Below, piece after piece: positions 7,786-16,132 of a stretch of 49,307 nt of DNA (the first letter of the stretch is position 1; each line of letters starts with the position of its first letter). Below the pieces are notes generated by a model. The model was not told the DNA's origin. It made no database searches and worked only from the letters and a program-made list of their open reading frames with translations. Source of the stretch: Paraburkholderia podalyriae (GTDB lineage: Bacteria; Pseudomonadota; Gammaproteobacteria; Burkholderiales; Burkholderiaceae); the NCBI RefSeq assembly GCF_014397785.1, contig NZ_VZQQ01000045.1, positions 1 through 49,307 on the forward strand, in the 5' to 3' direction. Both the position numbers and the translations under genes were made by a program.

Positions 7786-8740
7786 GTCTTATCGACCAAT
7801 GGAGTATGCGGGTGGTCGTGCTCGACCGATCCCACCGGGAGGATTTGCCAGCTGAAGCGAGGGGTCGAATGACGGCTTCGCCCTGGAAACGGCCGTCATT
7901 CAGAGTAAGCAGGTAAGACCGCATCGGGTCGAGAGTACGCATTCGGCACTCGCCAGACCTGTCATTCGCGACCGCCCATCTGCGAATGTCGGGAAAGCGG
8001 CAGGTAGCTGCCTGACAGATGCCGATACTCGAATGACGGCTCTGGCCGAGTTCGGGGCATTCGGCGTCGTGCGGCGTATGCCTGTTGTATCTCGGAAGCC
8101 GTCATTGCGGCAGCGTTGATTTCGGTGGGAGGAGAGGAGCGCTAGCCCCTGATAGATTGGTATTCCTCTGTTTCGTCCAAGTGTCAGGTGCTTAACGGTT
8201 GTTGGAGCGGCAGTGAGCGTGCTTTTGCTTACGGGAAGCGCTGTTCGATCTTTGAATGATCGGCGAGGTTCGGCCGACCGCTTTGAAAAGAGTATGACTT
8301 GACGGCATCTCTCTGCGGGACATTTTGAGACGACCGACCTTGACGTTTTTGTAAATCTGGCGGCGTTGATCTGCCAGCGCGGCCCGATGAAGGCTGTCAA
8401 GTGCTGGGAGGAAATTTCGGTATCGCTGGCGGTATCGGCGCTAAATAGCCGGGCGAGAAAGCCGTCTCGACGAGGGTTCAACCGTCTGATTGACGATCGA
8501 GTGGGAATCACGGGGCCAGGTGTTTCGTCGCCCTGACGCTGGGCTCGCGGAATCGCGTGAGTTGTGTATCTGGGATTTAGGTCCTCGATCGCGAAATCGT
8601 CCGCAGGAGATCGAGGCGGGCCAGCGGCAGTTGGGTTTTGGTGAGGGTACTTTGCAGGCAGGGTGGCGCCTAATGGTGCCCGATATGGCTCTCCCGCCGA
8701 AATGAGAATCCTACCCGGTAACCGAACCATAGTAGCGCGC
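7786..8740. other. Non-coding stretch with recurring GAATGACGGC motifs
   Basis: About 950 bp without a credible gene. A 288-codon open frame runs leftwards here (7900-8766), but it is Arg/Ser/Thr-rich and matches no family. The words GAATGACGGC or GCCGTCATT(C) occur at 7867, 7892, 8031 and 8098 in both orientations, plus weaker forms (TGTCATTCGCG near 7960). This looks like a degenerate repeat region rather than protein-coding DNA. Confidence 0.5.
7867..7901. repeat. Perfect 10-bp inverted repeat GAATGACGGC / GCCGTCATTC
   Basis: Arms 7867-7876 and 7892-7901 with a 15-nt spacer. The same word recurs at 8031-8040 and, inverted, at 8098-8106, forming a second looser pair. It lies about 80 bp downstream of the GlxA-type regulator stop, has no T-run, and may be a dispersed intergenic repeat. 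Confidence 0.6.
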
Positions 8741-8766
8741 TTTTTCGGGGATATTTTCGGGGGCAT
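8741..8766. repeat. Short direct repeat TTTTCGGGG x2 beside the integrase scar
   Basis: TTTTCGGGG occurs at 8742-8750 and again at 8754-8762, followed by GGCAT. From memory, TTTTCGGGG(GCA) direct repeats are often found next to P4-type integrase genes in related bacteria. A 12-bp palindrome AGCTAATTAGCT follows at about 8777. Confidence 0.35.
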
Positions 8767-8916
8767 TTGTTCTGGAGCTAATTAGCTAGATCCACTACTG
8801 GCTTGACTTTTCGCGAACTATTCAAGTCCGGTCCCCGCACCAAATACTGAACTGAGACAGGCTGAATGGGCGCAGATCGCGAAGTCATTCCGATCAAAGG
8901 CGGGACGGTCGCCTGA

Positions 8917-9000
8917 CTACCTCAGCGGGACAATCTTTTGGAACAGCGCCGCCCAATGATGGAAGCGTGGGCCGGGCATGTTTGCGGCATAGAGGATTAA
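8917..9000 (+). pseudogene. C-terminal fragment of a phage/P4-type integrase
   Basis: A 27-codon frame ending at 8998-9000 reads LPQRDNLLEQRRPMMEAWAG and then HVCGIED. This resembles the C-terminal tail of P4-type tyrosine integrases (A-Y-x-R-x-x-x-L-E-x-R-R-x-M-M-x-x-W-A-x-Y). A stop precedes it in frame, and the catalytic R-H-R-Y domain is absent. It is a scar of a former integration event, close to the toxin/immunity pair. A short resemblance, so moderate confidence. Confidence 0.5.
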
Positions 9001-9095
9001 TTCAGAAGTGCGGCCCATAACACTCGCGCTGTGCCTTACAAGCTCGCACAAAAAAGCCGACTCGCGAGGATCGGCTTGTGCATTCGAGCGAGGCT

Positions 9096-9533
9096 CTATC
9101 GATATTCATCAATCTCAACCGTGCCGCCCATGGCTTCCATCATGGTGCGAATATCGTCGGGCACATCAGGCACGCGGTCGCCGCTCTCGTTGTCCCAATA
9201 ACAGAAGAAACGCATCTGTGCGCCCTTGTCTGCGAGTAGCTGGCGCAAGTCATCTCGCGGCAAATTCAGGCGATCAATAAGATAGCGGAGATGCGGTTCC
9301 AGCGAGTCGCTATGAACGGCGGCTTTGCTTCTCACCCCCCATACGCCGGTACGCCCCGGCACGCTGCTCAATCGCCCCGACGGAGTCATAAACCGCTTCC
9401 CCTTGACTATCGTCGTGTCCGGCGGAACGCCGAAATATCCGGTCCAAACCTCGGGATCTAAATCATCCCCGGCTATCGAAAATGATACATGTGCGAGTTG
9501 ATGTGCGTTCATCGTATGAAGATCAGTTTGCAT
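9096..9533 (-). CDS. DUF4279-domain protein, probable immunity protein
   Basis: 145 aa from the ATG at 9533, which overlaps the upstream gene's end by 11 nt (ATGCAAACTGA) and suggests translational coupling. The ATG at 9512 (MNAHQLAHVSFSIAGDD) is an equally possible start. The motif V-S-F-S-I-A-G-D-D-L-D-P-E followed by G-V-P-P-D and later W-G-V is the DUF4279 pattern. DUF4279 proteins are small cytoplasmic proteins often encoded directly downstream of polymorphic toxins as immunity partners. Here it follows a toxin-like gene, which supports that reading. Immunity is inferred, not shown. Confidence 0.72.
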   Translation of the reverse strand: MQTDLHTMNAHQLAHVSFSIAGDDLDPEVWTGYFGVPPDTTIVKGKRFMTPSGRLSSVPGRTGVWGVRSKAAVHSDSLEPHLRYLIDRLNLPRDDLRQLLADKGAQMRFFCYWDNESGDRVPDVPDDIRTMMEAMGGTVEIDEYR

Positions 9534-10299
9534 AGTCGTGCATATTGCCGATGATGTTTTTTCTAAATTCAACGTCCCCACTATCGTGCCAAATGACATT
9601 GTCATCGCCTCGCAGCTTGAGATCATATTTCATCGCGTGGACCATGTCGCCAAACGTGTCGCGGTCATACCCTAGCATCCTCGCCGCGTAGTTTGGATTG
9701 TTCGTGCTCGCGGCGAGTTCAACGACATCACCGCTCAACGCATCAGGCACATACTCAAACGGCTGCGCGTCGCCGAGCAACGTTGATGCGCCTCTATCGC
9801 CAGCCCTGGTCGCGCGCGCAGCGTTCAACCGGGCTTGCCAGGTGGCCGCATCATACTGGACGGACAGCACAGGTTCGCCGTCCGGGCGATTACCGGCCCT
9901 CGTTGCGATATCCCTCAACGGCGCGCTGCTGTAGGGTGACCGAAACAGGCCATTACGCGGACCTTTAATGGCAAGCAGGGCACCCCGGCGCACCTCTTCG
10001 AGAAGCGCGAGGATGACCCACCAGCCATCGGTGTCAGGGTTGCGGTCCCGTACGCTATGAAAAGACAGCCAGTTGCGGCCAATGAGATTCGTGACCAGTT
10101 TCCGGTCCTCCTCCCACTTCCTGTGATTCAGTTGGGCAATGTCAAGAAATTCCCGGGTCTCCGCCCTGGCCCTCTGAAGGTCTGCGGCCTTGCCGAGGCA
10201 CGCTTTATAGTGCCATTCGTCGCAGATGACATAACAGGCGCCCGGTGGCCGCTGGCAGAACAGCTCCACGGAGTGCATTTCAAATACGGACAGGGACAT
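9523..10299 (-). CDS. Orphan toxin-like protein with a C-terminal Ntox17-like domain
   Basis: 258 aa. Residues about 200-258 (NYAARMLGYDRDTFGDMVHA, then MKYDLKLRGDDNVIWHDSGD, then VEFRKNIIGNMHDY) resemble polymorphic toxin type 17, a small predicted RNase domain: F-G-D-x-[IV]-H-x-x-K near its start and D-N-V-x-x-H/D-x-x-G-D-V-x-F near its end. The N-terminal 180 residues (CYVICDEWHYKACLGKAADL, WWVILALLEEVRRGALLAIK, then AQPFEYVPDALSG) are not a domain I can name; the FEYV-x-x-ALSG junction is reminiscent of type VI effector linkers. No signal peptide, PAAR, Rhs or VgrG part is present. The ribosome site is weak, and an ATG at 10278 is an alternative start. The next gene downstream is the likely immunity gene. 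Confidence 0.6.
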   Translation of the reverse strand: MSLSVFEMHSVELFCQRPPGACYVICDEWHYKACLGKAADLQRARAETREFLDIAQLNHRKWEEDRKLVTNLIGRNWLSFHSVRDRNPDTDGWWVILALLEEVRRGALLAIKGPRNGLFRSPYSSAPLRDIATRAGNRPDGEPVLSVQYDAATWQARLNAARATRAGDRGASTLLGDAQPFEYVPDALSGDVVELAASTNNPNYAARMLGYDRDTFGDMVHAMKYDLKLRGDDNVIWHDSGDVEFRKNIIGNMHDYAN

Positions 10300-10633
10300 A
10301 GGTGTGTCGATGGTCTATCTGAAGTCGCTGCCGGGGTTGACAGCAGTCAGATAATTACCGTGCGACAGGCAGTCCGTACATGGGCGACAGCCCAAAATCT
10401 CCACGGCTCTCGTGTTCGCGCCACGCGCGGGCGGGTGACGCGCCGTCGACCGCGATAAGGTTTCGGCGTTTGCTGACAAGCAGCCCGATCTCGTGTGCTG
10501 GGCTGCGACAATGACGAAACGTTGCGGAAGATGTCTTCGGTACTTCGAACGGGGCGGCATCCGGAAAATGCCCAACCTTGTCCATCAGCGCGACTATGCG
10601 TAAGATCAGCCCCGCAAAACCCAATCCGCCTTC
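10300..10633. other. Gap between the toxin-like gene and the metallopeptidase gene
   Basis: 334 bp. A short open frame runs leftwards (10315-10575) but is Arg/Ser/Cys-rich and has no recognisable motif. No delivery-related sequence (PAAR, Rhs, VgrG) is seen upstream of the toxin-like gene. It must hold promoters for both flanking genes, but none stands out. Confidence 0.4.
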
Positions 10634-11137
10634 ATGTCCCCTCTCAACTACCTCACCGGCTACCCTGCACCGTTGCAAGACAAGGTGAGAACGCTGATCG
10701 CCGCCGATCGGCTCGGCCTCTACCTCGCGCAAAGGTACCCGAACACGCACGACGTGCAAACCGACCGCGCGCTCTATGATTACTGCGCGGAGCTCAAACG
10801 CGAACACCTGCGCAGCGCCGATCAGATCGACAAGGTCACGTACGACAGCAGGCTCGACGTGATGCGTCACGCGCTCGGCCTGCACACGAGCATCTCGCGC
10901 GTGCAGGGCGGCAAACTGAAGGCGAAGAAGGAAATCCGCATCGCGTCGTTATTCAAGGGCGCGGCGCCGGAGTTTCTGAAGATGATCGTCGTGCATGAAC
11001 TCGCTCATCTGAAAGAGAGCGATCACAACAAGGCGTTCTATCGTCTGTGCGAGTTCATGCAGCCCGGTTACCACCAGATCGAATTCGATCTACGTCTCTA
11101 TCTGACGCATCGCGATCTGGCGAAAAAAACAGCGTGA
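10634..11137 (+). CDS. YgjP-like zinc metallopeptidase domain protein
   Basis: 167 aa. The zinc-binding motif H121-E-L-A-H125 followed by LKESDH (third ligand H131) places it in the YgjP/WLM (DUF45) gluzincin group. The later C-x-x-M-x-P-x-Y segment also fits. Members are cytoplasmic and poorly characterised; some associate with restriction or repair functions. It starts MSPLNYLTGYPAPLQDKV with no export signal. It converges on the oxidoreductase gene with a 37-bp gap and no evident terminator. It appears to be the first ordinary chromosomal gene after the decayed region. Confidence 0.88.
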   Translation: MSPLNYLTGYPAPLQDKVRTLIAADRLGLYLAQRYPNTHDVQTDRALYDYCAELKREHLRSADQIDKVTYDSRLDVMRHALGLHTSISRVQGGKLKAKKEIRIASLFKGAAPEFLKMIVVHELAHLKESDHNKAFYRLCEFMQPGYHQIEFDLRLYLTHRDLAKKTA

Positions 11138-11174
11138 AATTAGCCCCGCGGCAGGCGCGGACGACAGAGCTGAT

Positions 11175-13511
11175 TTAAACCGCCACAACAGCGGCATCTT
11201 CAGCCACCGATGCCGTCAACAACACCGGAATCGACTTCGACGTCGGCGTACCCGCGCCATCCGCGACCGAGGACAGCGGCACCAGCGGATTGGTCTCCGG
11301 ATAATAAGCGCCGAGGCAGCCACGCGGAATGTCGTACTCGACGAGTAGAAAACCATCCACACGTCGCTCGATGCCATCGGCCCACACGCTTGTGATGTCC
11401 ACGCGCTGACCGGCCGCGAAACCGAGCATCGCGAGATCGTCCTTATTGGCGAACAGCACGCGCCGCTGTCCGTACACACCGCGATAGCGATCGTCGAGAC
11501 CGTAAATCGTCGTGTTGTACTGATCATGTGAACGGGTGGTCATCAGCGTCATCAGGCGTTCGCCGTGAAGCTTGCGGGCCTGATGAATCGGCGTGTCGAG
11601 TGCGATCGCGTGCACGAGGAACTGTGCCTTGCCGCTCGGCGTTTTCCAGATGCGATCGCGCGACGCAACGCCGAGATGGAAGCCGCCCGGATTCTTCAGG
11701 CGCTCGTTGTAGTCGCCGAAACCGTCGATCACCTTCGCGATGCCGTCGCGAATCAGCGCGTAGTCGGCCGCATGGGCGAGCCAGTCCACCTTGCCGCTGC
11801 CCAAAGTCGCATGCGCCATGCGCGCGACGATCGCCACTTCGGAAAGCAGATTGTCCGACGCCGGCTTGTTGATCCCATACGAGATGTGCACCATGCTCAT
11901 CGAATCCTCGACGCTGACGCCTTGCGCCACGCCGTTCTGAACATCGATCTCGGTGCGCCCGAGCGTCGGCAGGATCAGCGCGTCGCGACCGTGCACGAGA
12001 TGGCTGCGATTGAGCTTCGTCGTCACGTGCACGGTCAGATCGCACGCGCGCATCGCGTCCCACGTGCGCGGCGTGTCCGGCGTCGCGATCGAGAAATTGC
12101 CGCCCAGGCCGATGAACACTTTCACCTTGCCATCGAGCATCGCCTGAATCGTGTTGACGACGTCGAGTCCGTGCTCGCGCGGCGGCTCGAAAGCGTAGGT
12201 CGCGCCGAGGCGGTCGAGAAACGCGTCGGTCGGCTTCTCTTCGATACCGACGGTGCGGTCACCCTGCACGTTCGAGTGGCCCCGCACCGGGCACAGCCCC
12301 GCGCCGCGGCGGCCGATATTGCCGCGCATCATCATCAGGTTCGACAGCAGTTGCACGGTCGCGACCGAGTTCTTGTGCTGCGTGAGACCCATGCCCCACG
12401 TCGAGATCACCGCGCGGCCTTTCACATAGATTTCGGCGAGCTTTAGCACCTCGTCGAGCGGCACGCCTGCCTCGGCGACGATCGTGTCCCAGCGCTTGGC
12501 GCGCAGATCGTCGGCGAAAGCAGCGAAGCCGACCGTGTGTTCGGCGATGAAGCCCGCGTCGAGCACACGCTCGAGGCCCGACGCGCGCGCTTCGTCGTCG
12601 AGTTCGAGCACGCGTTTGGCGACACCCTTGATCAGCGCGAAGTCGCCGCCGAGCTTCGGGCGGATGAACACCGAGCTGATCCTGGTGCTGCCCATCGTCA
12701 GCATTTCGACCGGATGCTGGGGGCTCGCGAAGCGTTCGAGGCCGCGCTCCTTCAGCGGATTGATCGACACGATCGTGGCGCCGCGCTTCGCGCATTCGCG
12801 CAGCTCGCCGAGCATGCGCGGGTGATTGGTGGCCGGGTTCTGGCCGAAGATCAGCAGCGTGTCCGCGTGTTCGAAGTCGTCGAGCGTGACCGTGCCCTTG
12901 CCGATGCCTACCGTATGCGGCAGGCCGCGGCTCGTCGCCTCGTGGCACATGTTCGAGCAATCGGGAAAATTGTTGGTGCCGTACATGCGTACGAACAGCT
13001 GGTACAGGAACGCGGCTTCGTTGCTCGCGCGTCCCGACGTATAGAACGCGGCGCGGTTCGGATCGCCCTGGCGCTTCAGATGACTTGCGATCAGATCGAA
13101 CGCGTCGTCCCAGCCGATCGGCACATAGCGGTCGCGCGCGGAGTCGTAGACCAGCGGGTCGGTCAGGCGGCCGTGCTGCTCGAGCTCGAAGTCCGATTGC
13201 GTCATCAGCTCGGCGACGCTGTGGCGCTCGAAGAACGCGGGCGTCACGCGCTTGGCCGTAGCCTCGGCGGCCACGGCCTTCACGCCGTTTTCGCAGAACT
13301 CGAACGTCGACGCGTGCTCGCGATCCGGCCACGCGCAGCCGGGGCAGTCGAAGCCGTCAGGCTGGTTCTGCTTGAGCAGCGTGCGGTAGTTGCCGCCCGC
13401 GACCTTCTCCTTGAGCAGGCTGATGGCGACGTACTTCAGCGCGCCCCACCCGGCGGCGGGGTGCTTGTACGGCTCGATGCGGGCTTCGGCTTGTGCTTCG
13501 TTCTTCTTCAT
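11175..13511 (-). CDS. FdhF/YdeP-family molybdopterin oxidoreductase
   Basis: 778 aa from the ATG at 13511 (MKKNEAQAEARIEPYKHPAA). The open frame continues about 330 codons upstream, but that part overlaps the MocR gene and is spurious. It has a D-C56-P-G-C59-A-W-P motif near the start, a candidate metal site, and the molybdopterin dinucleotide-binding domains (SGRASNEAAFLYQ, FGQNPATNHPRM, the G-L-G-G-N-F segment, then the C-terminal H-D-Q-Y-N-T-T-I-Y-G-L-D-D-R-Y-R-G). Cys189 in NMCHEATSRG lies where formate dehydrogenases carry Sec/Cys. E. coli YdeP is linked to acid resistance, but the true substrate of the family is unsettled. It diverges from a MocR regulator across 171 bp. Confidence 0.9.
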   Translation of the reverse strand: MKKNEAQAEARIEPYKHPAAGWGALKYVAISLLKEKVAGGNYRTLLKQNQPDGFDCPGCAWPDREHASTFEFCENGVKAVAAEATAKRVTPAFFERHSVAELMTQSDFELEQHGRLTDPLVYDSARDRYVPIGWDDAFDLIASHLKRQGDPNRAAFYTSGRASNEAAFLYQLFVRMYGTNNFPDCSNMCHEATSRGLPHTVGIGKGTVTLDDFEHADTLLIFGQNPATNHPRMLGELRECAKRGATIVSINPLKERGLERFASPQHPVEMLTMGSTRISSVFIRPKLGGDFALIKGVAKRVLELDDEARASGLERVLDAGFIAEHTVGFAAFADDLRAKRWDTIVAEAGVPLDEVLKLAEIYVKGRAVISTWGMGLTQHKNSVATVQLLSNLMMMRGNIGRRGAGLCPVRGHSNVQGDRTVGIEEKPTDAFLDRLGATYAFEPPREHGLDVVNTIQAMLDGKVKVFIGLGGNFSIATPDTPRTWDAMRACDLTVHVTTKLNRSHLVHGRDALILPTLGRTEIDVQNGVAQGVSVEDSMSMVHISYGINKPASDNLLSEVAIVARMAHATLGSGKVDWLAHAADYALIRDGIAKVIDGFGDYNERLKNPGGFHLGVASRDRIWKTPSGKAQFLVHAIALDTPIHQARKLHGERLMTLMTTRSHDQYNTTIYGLDDRYRGVYGQRRVLFANKDDLAMLGFAAGQRVDITSVWADGIERRVDGFLLVEYDIPRGCLGAYYPETNPLVPLSSVADGAGTPTSKSIPVLLTASVAEDAAVVAV

Positions 13512-13682
13512 GACGTGGCGATGGACAGGTTCGACAGGCTTTGCAGACCAATGCCCACAAGCGTACTGTGTTCCACAAATCCCGTCGCATACAGAAAATC
13601 GGAAAGAATAGGAGTACAGTTGCGCGGCGGTATCCGAAGCCGCCGGCATCCGTCCGCCTCCACCCGAACCCGCCCGAATCGC

Positions 13683-15119
13683 ATGAAGCTCTACGAAAAA
13701 CTCGCCGACGAAATCACTGAAGCCGTGCGCCGTGGCGTGTTCGCGGCGGGCGAGCGGATCGCGTCGGTGCGTCAGGCGAGCCAGCAGCACGGCGTCAGCA
13801 TCAAGACGGTGTTGCACGCGTATGCGCTGCTGGAGAGCCGTGGCATCGTCGAGACACGGCCGCAGTCCGGCTATTTCGTGCGCGATGCGGCCGCGCGGGC
13901 GCTCGCAGCGGCGCCCGCCGGGGCACGCGCGGGCCGCAAGTCCACGGCGCCGCCGTCCGTGCCGGCGACGGTCGACGTCAGCCGACTCGTGCTGTCGACA
14001 CTGCGCAGCATCCGCGCGCACGACGCCGTGCCGTTCGGCTCGCCGTATCCGGACCCGTCGCTGTTCCCGTGGCGGCGCATCAACCAGTACGCCAACGCGA
14101 TCGCGCGCCGTCAGGCAAGCTGGAACCTGATCGACGATCTGCCGCCGGGCAACCCCGAGCTGATCCGGCAGATCGCGCGGCGCTACGCGGAAAACGGTCT
14201 GCCGGTCGATCCGGACGAGATCGTGATCACGCTCGGCGCGACCGAGGCGATCAACCTGAGCCTGCAGGCGGTGGCGAAACCGGGCGACACCGTCGCGGTC
14301 GAATCGCCGACTTACTACGCGATGCTGCACGCGATCGAGCGCCTCGGCATGCGCGCGATCGAGGTGGCGACGCATCCGGTCGACGGCATCGACATCGACG
14401 CGCTCGCGAAAGTGATCGCGCGGCAGAAGATCGCGGCGTGCATGGTGATGCCGAACTTCCAGAATCCGCTCGGTTTTTGCATGACCGACGAGCGCAAGCG
14501 GCAACTGGTCGAGCTGCTAGCCGCGCACGAGATTCCGGCGATCGAGAACGACGTCTACCAGGAGCTGTATTTCGGCGACACCCGGCCGTCGACGCTGAAG
14601 ACCTTCGACACCAAAGGGCTCGTGCTGCACTGCGCGTCGTTTTCGAAAAGCCTGACGGCGTCGTACCGGATCGGCTGGGCGCTGCCCGGGCGGTATCGCG
14701 CGCAGGTCGAGAAGCTCAAGTTCCTGAATACGCTGACGACGCCGTCGGTGCCGCAGGTCGCGGTCGCCGATTATCTGCGTCAGGACGGCTACGACCGGCA
14801 TCTGCGGCACCTGCGCCGCGTGTACCGGCAGCAGGCGAGCATCATGAGCGCACTGGTGCTGCGCTTCTTCCCGGTCGGCACGCGCGTGTCGACGCCGCGG
14901 GGCGGCTATGTGCTGTGGGTCGAACTGCCCGCGGCAATCGATTCGATGCGGCTTTATCGGGCGGCGCTCGAACGCGGCATCACGGTCGGGCCGGGCATGA
15001 TGTTTTCGACGCGCAACGATTTTCGGCACTTCGTCCGGCTCAACTACAGCTACCCGTGGACCGCGCAGGCCGAGGCGGCGTTGAAGACGCTCGGTGAGCT
15101 TGCTGCGGGGATGACGTGA
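13683..15119 (+). CDS. MocR-type regulator (GntR HTH + PLP aminotransferase domain)
   Basis: 478 aa from MKLYEKLADEITEAVRRGVF; the frame is open far upstream, but that portion overlaps the divergent gene. Residues 1-75 form a GntR winged helix (ERIASVRQASQQHGVSIKTV, then LHAYALLESRGIVETRPQSG). Residues 115-478 form a fold-type I aminotransferase-like domain with D-D-L-P-P-G-N-P-E-L, N-F-Q-N-P-L-G and the PLP lysine K322 in ASFSKSLTASYRIG. MocR proteins use PLP as effector and commonly control the divergent neighbour, here the FdhF/YdeP oxidoreductase. The target is an inference from position. Confidence 0.93.
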   Translation: MKLYEKLADEITEAVRRGVFAAGERIASVRQASQQHGVSIKTVLHAYALLESRGIVETRPQSGYFVRDAAARALAAAPAGARAGRKSTAPPSVPATVDVSRLVLSTLRSIRAHDAVPFGSPYPDPSLFPWRRINQYANAIARRQASWNLIDDLPPGNPELIRQIARRYAENGLPVDPDEIVITLGATEAINLSLQAVAKPGDTVAVESPTYYAMLHAIERLGMRAIEVATHPVDGIDIDALAKVIARQKIAACMVMPNFQNPLGFCMTDERKRQLVELLAAHEIPAIENDVYQELYFGDTRPSTLKTFDTKGLVLHCASFSKSLTASYRIGWALPGRYRAQVEKLKFLNTLTTPSVPQVAVADYLRQDGYDRHLRHLRRVYRQQASIMSALVLRFFPVGTRVSTPRGGYVLWVELPAAIDSMRLYRAALERGITVGPGMMFSTRNDFRHFVRLNYSYPWTAQAEAALKTLGELAAGMT

Positions 15120-15165
15120 GCGGCACCACGGCAACGCAGATGACACACCACAACGAGGAGACTGC

Positions 15166-15456
15166 ATGAACGACGACGACATCGACCCGCAGCTCGCCGC
15201 GATTCTCGCGCAGCTATGGCGCGCGCATCGCGAGACGCCCCGGCGCACGTGGTCGTTCGCGAAGCTGTCGAAGCAGGCGGGCGTGCCGATGAGCAGCCTG
15301 CGGCGGCAATTGACGGCGCTCTCGGGCGGCGGTCTCGTCGACACGACGTTCAACGACGACGGCACCGGCGCCGCGTCGCTGAGCGAAATCGGTGCGCAGC
15401 TTTGCGCGGAACTGTTCGGCACGCAACAGGGCGGCGAGCCGTCCGCCGCCGACTAG
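15166..15456 (+). CDS. Small winged-helix DNA-binding protein
   Basis: 96 aa. GAGGAG stands about 6 nt before the ATG, giving clear ribosome binding. Residues about 28-60 (WSFAKLSKQAGVPMSSLRRQ, then LTALSGGGLVDTTF) make a helix-turn-helix followed by a short wing, as in ArsR/MarR-like small regulators. The acidic N-terminus and the C-terminal tail (GTQQGGEPSAAD) are likely disordered. It is 46 bp downstream of the MocR gene and probably co-transcribed. Target unknown. Confidence 0.75.
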   Translation: MNDDDIDPQLAAILAQLWRAHRETPRRTWSFAKLSKQAGVPMSSLRRQLTALSGGGLVDTTFNDDGTGAASLSEIGAQLCAELFGTQQGGEPSAAD

Positions 15457-15538
15457 GCCACGCGGCGCAACCGCCACCGACGCGCCAACCATCCGGCGCG
15501 CGCGATGACAGCCATCCTTGCCTGTGCGTGTCGCCGTT

Positions 15539-16132
15539 TCATTGTCCGGCGCTCGCCTGCACCTGCGGCTGCATCTGCATCTGCATCTGCGATTGGGCTT
15601 GCAATGGCGCCATGTCCGCCGCCTCGAGTGTGGCCACGCCGCAGAACCAGTCGGCATCACGCGGCTGATACTTCCACCGCTTGCCGGAGTGGCCGATCAC
15701 GCTCGCACACTGCTCGTTCACGACGAGGCCGGGCTTCGCGGCCGTGCATTGCAGCGTCGACGCGTCCGCGTTCGCTTCCGCATCCACGGACGCCGCGTGC
15801 CGCGCGCCGCTCGACAAGCTCGCCAGCAGCCGCTGCAGTTCGTCGATACGCGTCGCGTACCACGTGCGCAAACACGCGGCGCCGCGGCAGTTAGCTTCGC
15901 GCCAGGCCCACTTGCTGTCGCTGTCGTCGATGAACGCGCGGCGCTGGGCAACTCGCCGACGTGCTTTCCAGTAGAGTTGGCCCAACGTGTCGTCGAGCGT
16001 CGACAGTGCGGAGTCGCCGCAAATCATGCGCTCGGTCGGCGAGCGGCCGCGCTGGCAGTCGAAGCTCGTGGCGTTGGCATAGGGATGCGCGAGCAGCAAT
16101 CCGGCGATCACAAGTGGGCGCAAGAGGTTCAT
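15539..16132 (-). CDS. LprI-like (DUF1311) secreted protein
   Basis: 197 aa from MNLLRPLVIAGLLLAHPYAN, a signal peptide ending near ANA-TSFDC. The mature start S-F-D-C-Q-R-G-R-S-P-T-E-R-M-I-C followed by S-T-L-D-D-T-L-G-Q-L-Y is the DUF1311 / lysozyme-inhibitor LprI pattern, with a paired cysteine scaffold (C at DC, IC, NC, AC). Family members are periplasmic, and a few inhibit lysozyme. The C-terminus after a second cysteine pair ends in a Gln/Met-rich tail, QAQSQMQMQMQPQVQ, encoded by a hexanucleotide repeat. An upstream ATG (16162) is possible but would disrupt the signal peptide. The gene is isolated. Confidence 0.8.
   Translation of the reverse strand: MNLLRPLVIAGLLLAHPYANATSFDCQRGRSPTERMICGDSALSTLDDTLGQLYWKARRRVAQRRAFIDDSDSKWAWREANCRGAACLRTWYATRIDELQRLLASLSSGARHAASVDAEANADASTLQCTAAKPGLVVNEQCASVIGHSGKRWKYQPRDADWFCGVATLEAADMAPLQAQSQMQMQMQPQVQASAGQ
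15570..15587. repeat. Hexanucleotide tandem repeat (TGCATC)3 inside the LprI-like gene
   Basis: Three perfect TGCATC units with degenerate flanking copies encode the QMQMQMQ tail on the minus strand. The unit is a multiple of three, so copy changes alter tail length without a frameshift. Confidence 0.7.

Noticed and set aside
7900..8766. 288-codon leftward open frame
   Set aside because: It is unlike any family, rich in Arg, Ser, Thr and Pro, lacks a ribosome site, and includes the GAATGACGGC repeats.
8830..8860. tRNA-like 3' end (TTCAAGTCCGGTCCCCGCACCA)
   Set aside because: The T-loop-like word and a CCA end suggested an attachment site, but the segment is one base short for a T-arm plus acceptor, no matching 5' half (GCGGGG...) or anticodon arm lies upstream, and it matches no tRNA I know.
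12537..13682. N-terminal extension of the MocR frame by about 380 codons
   Set aside because: It is antisense to the oxidoreductase gene and rich in Arg, Ala and His; the winged helix begins at 13683.
13512..14504. N-terminal extension of the FdhF/YdeP frame by about 330 codons
   Set aside because: The extension overlaps the MocR gene antisense, is Arg/His-rich, and the family start is at 13511.
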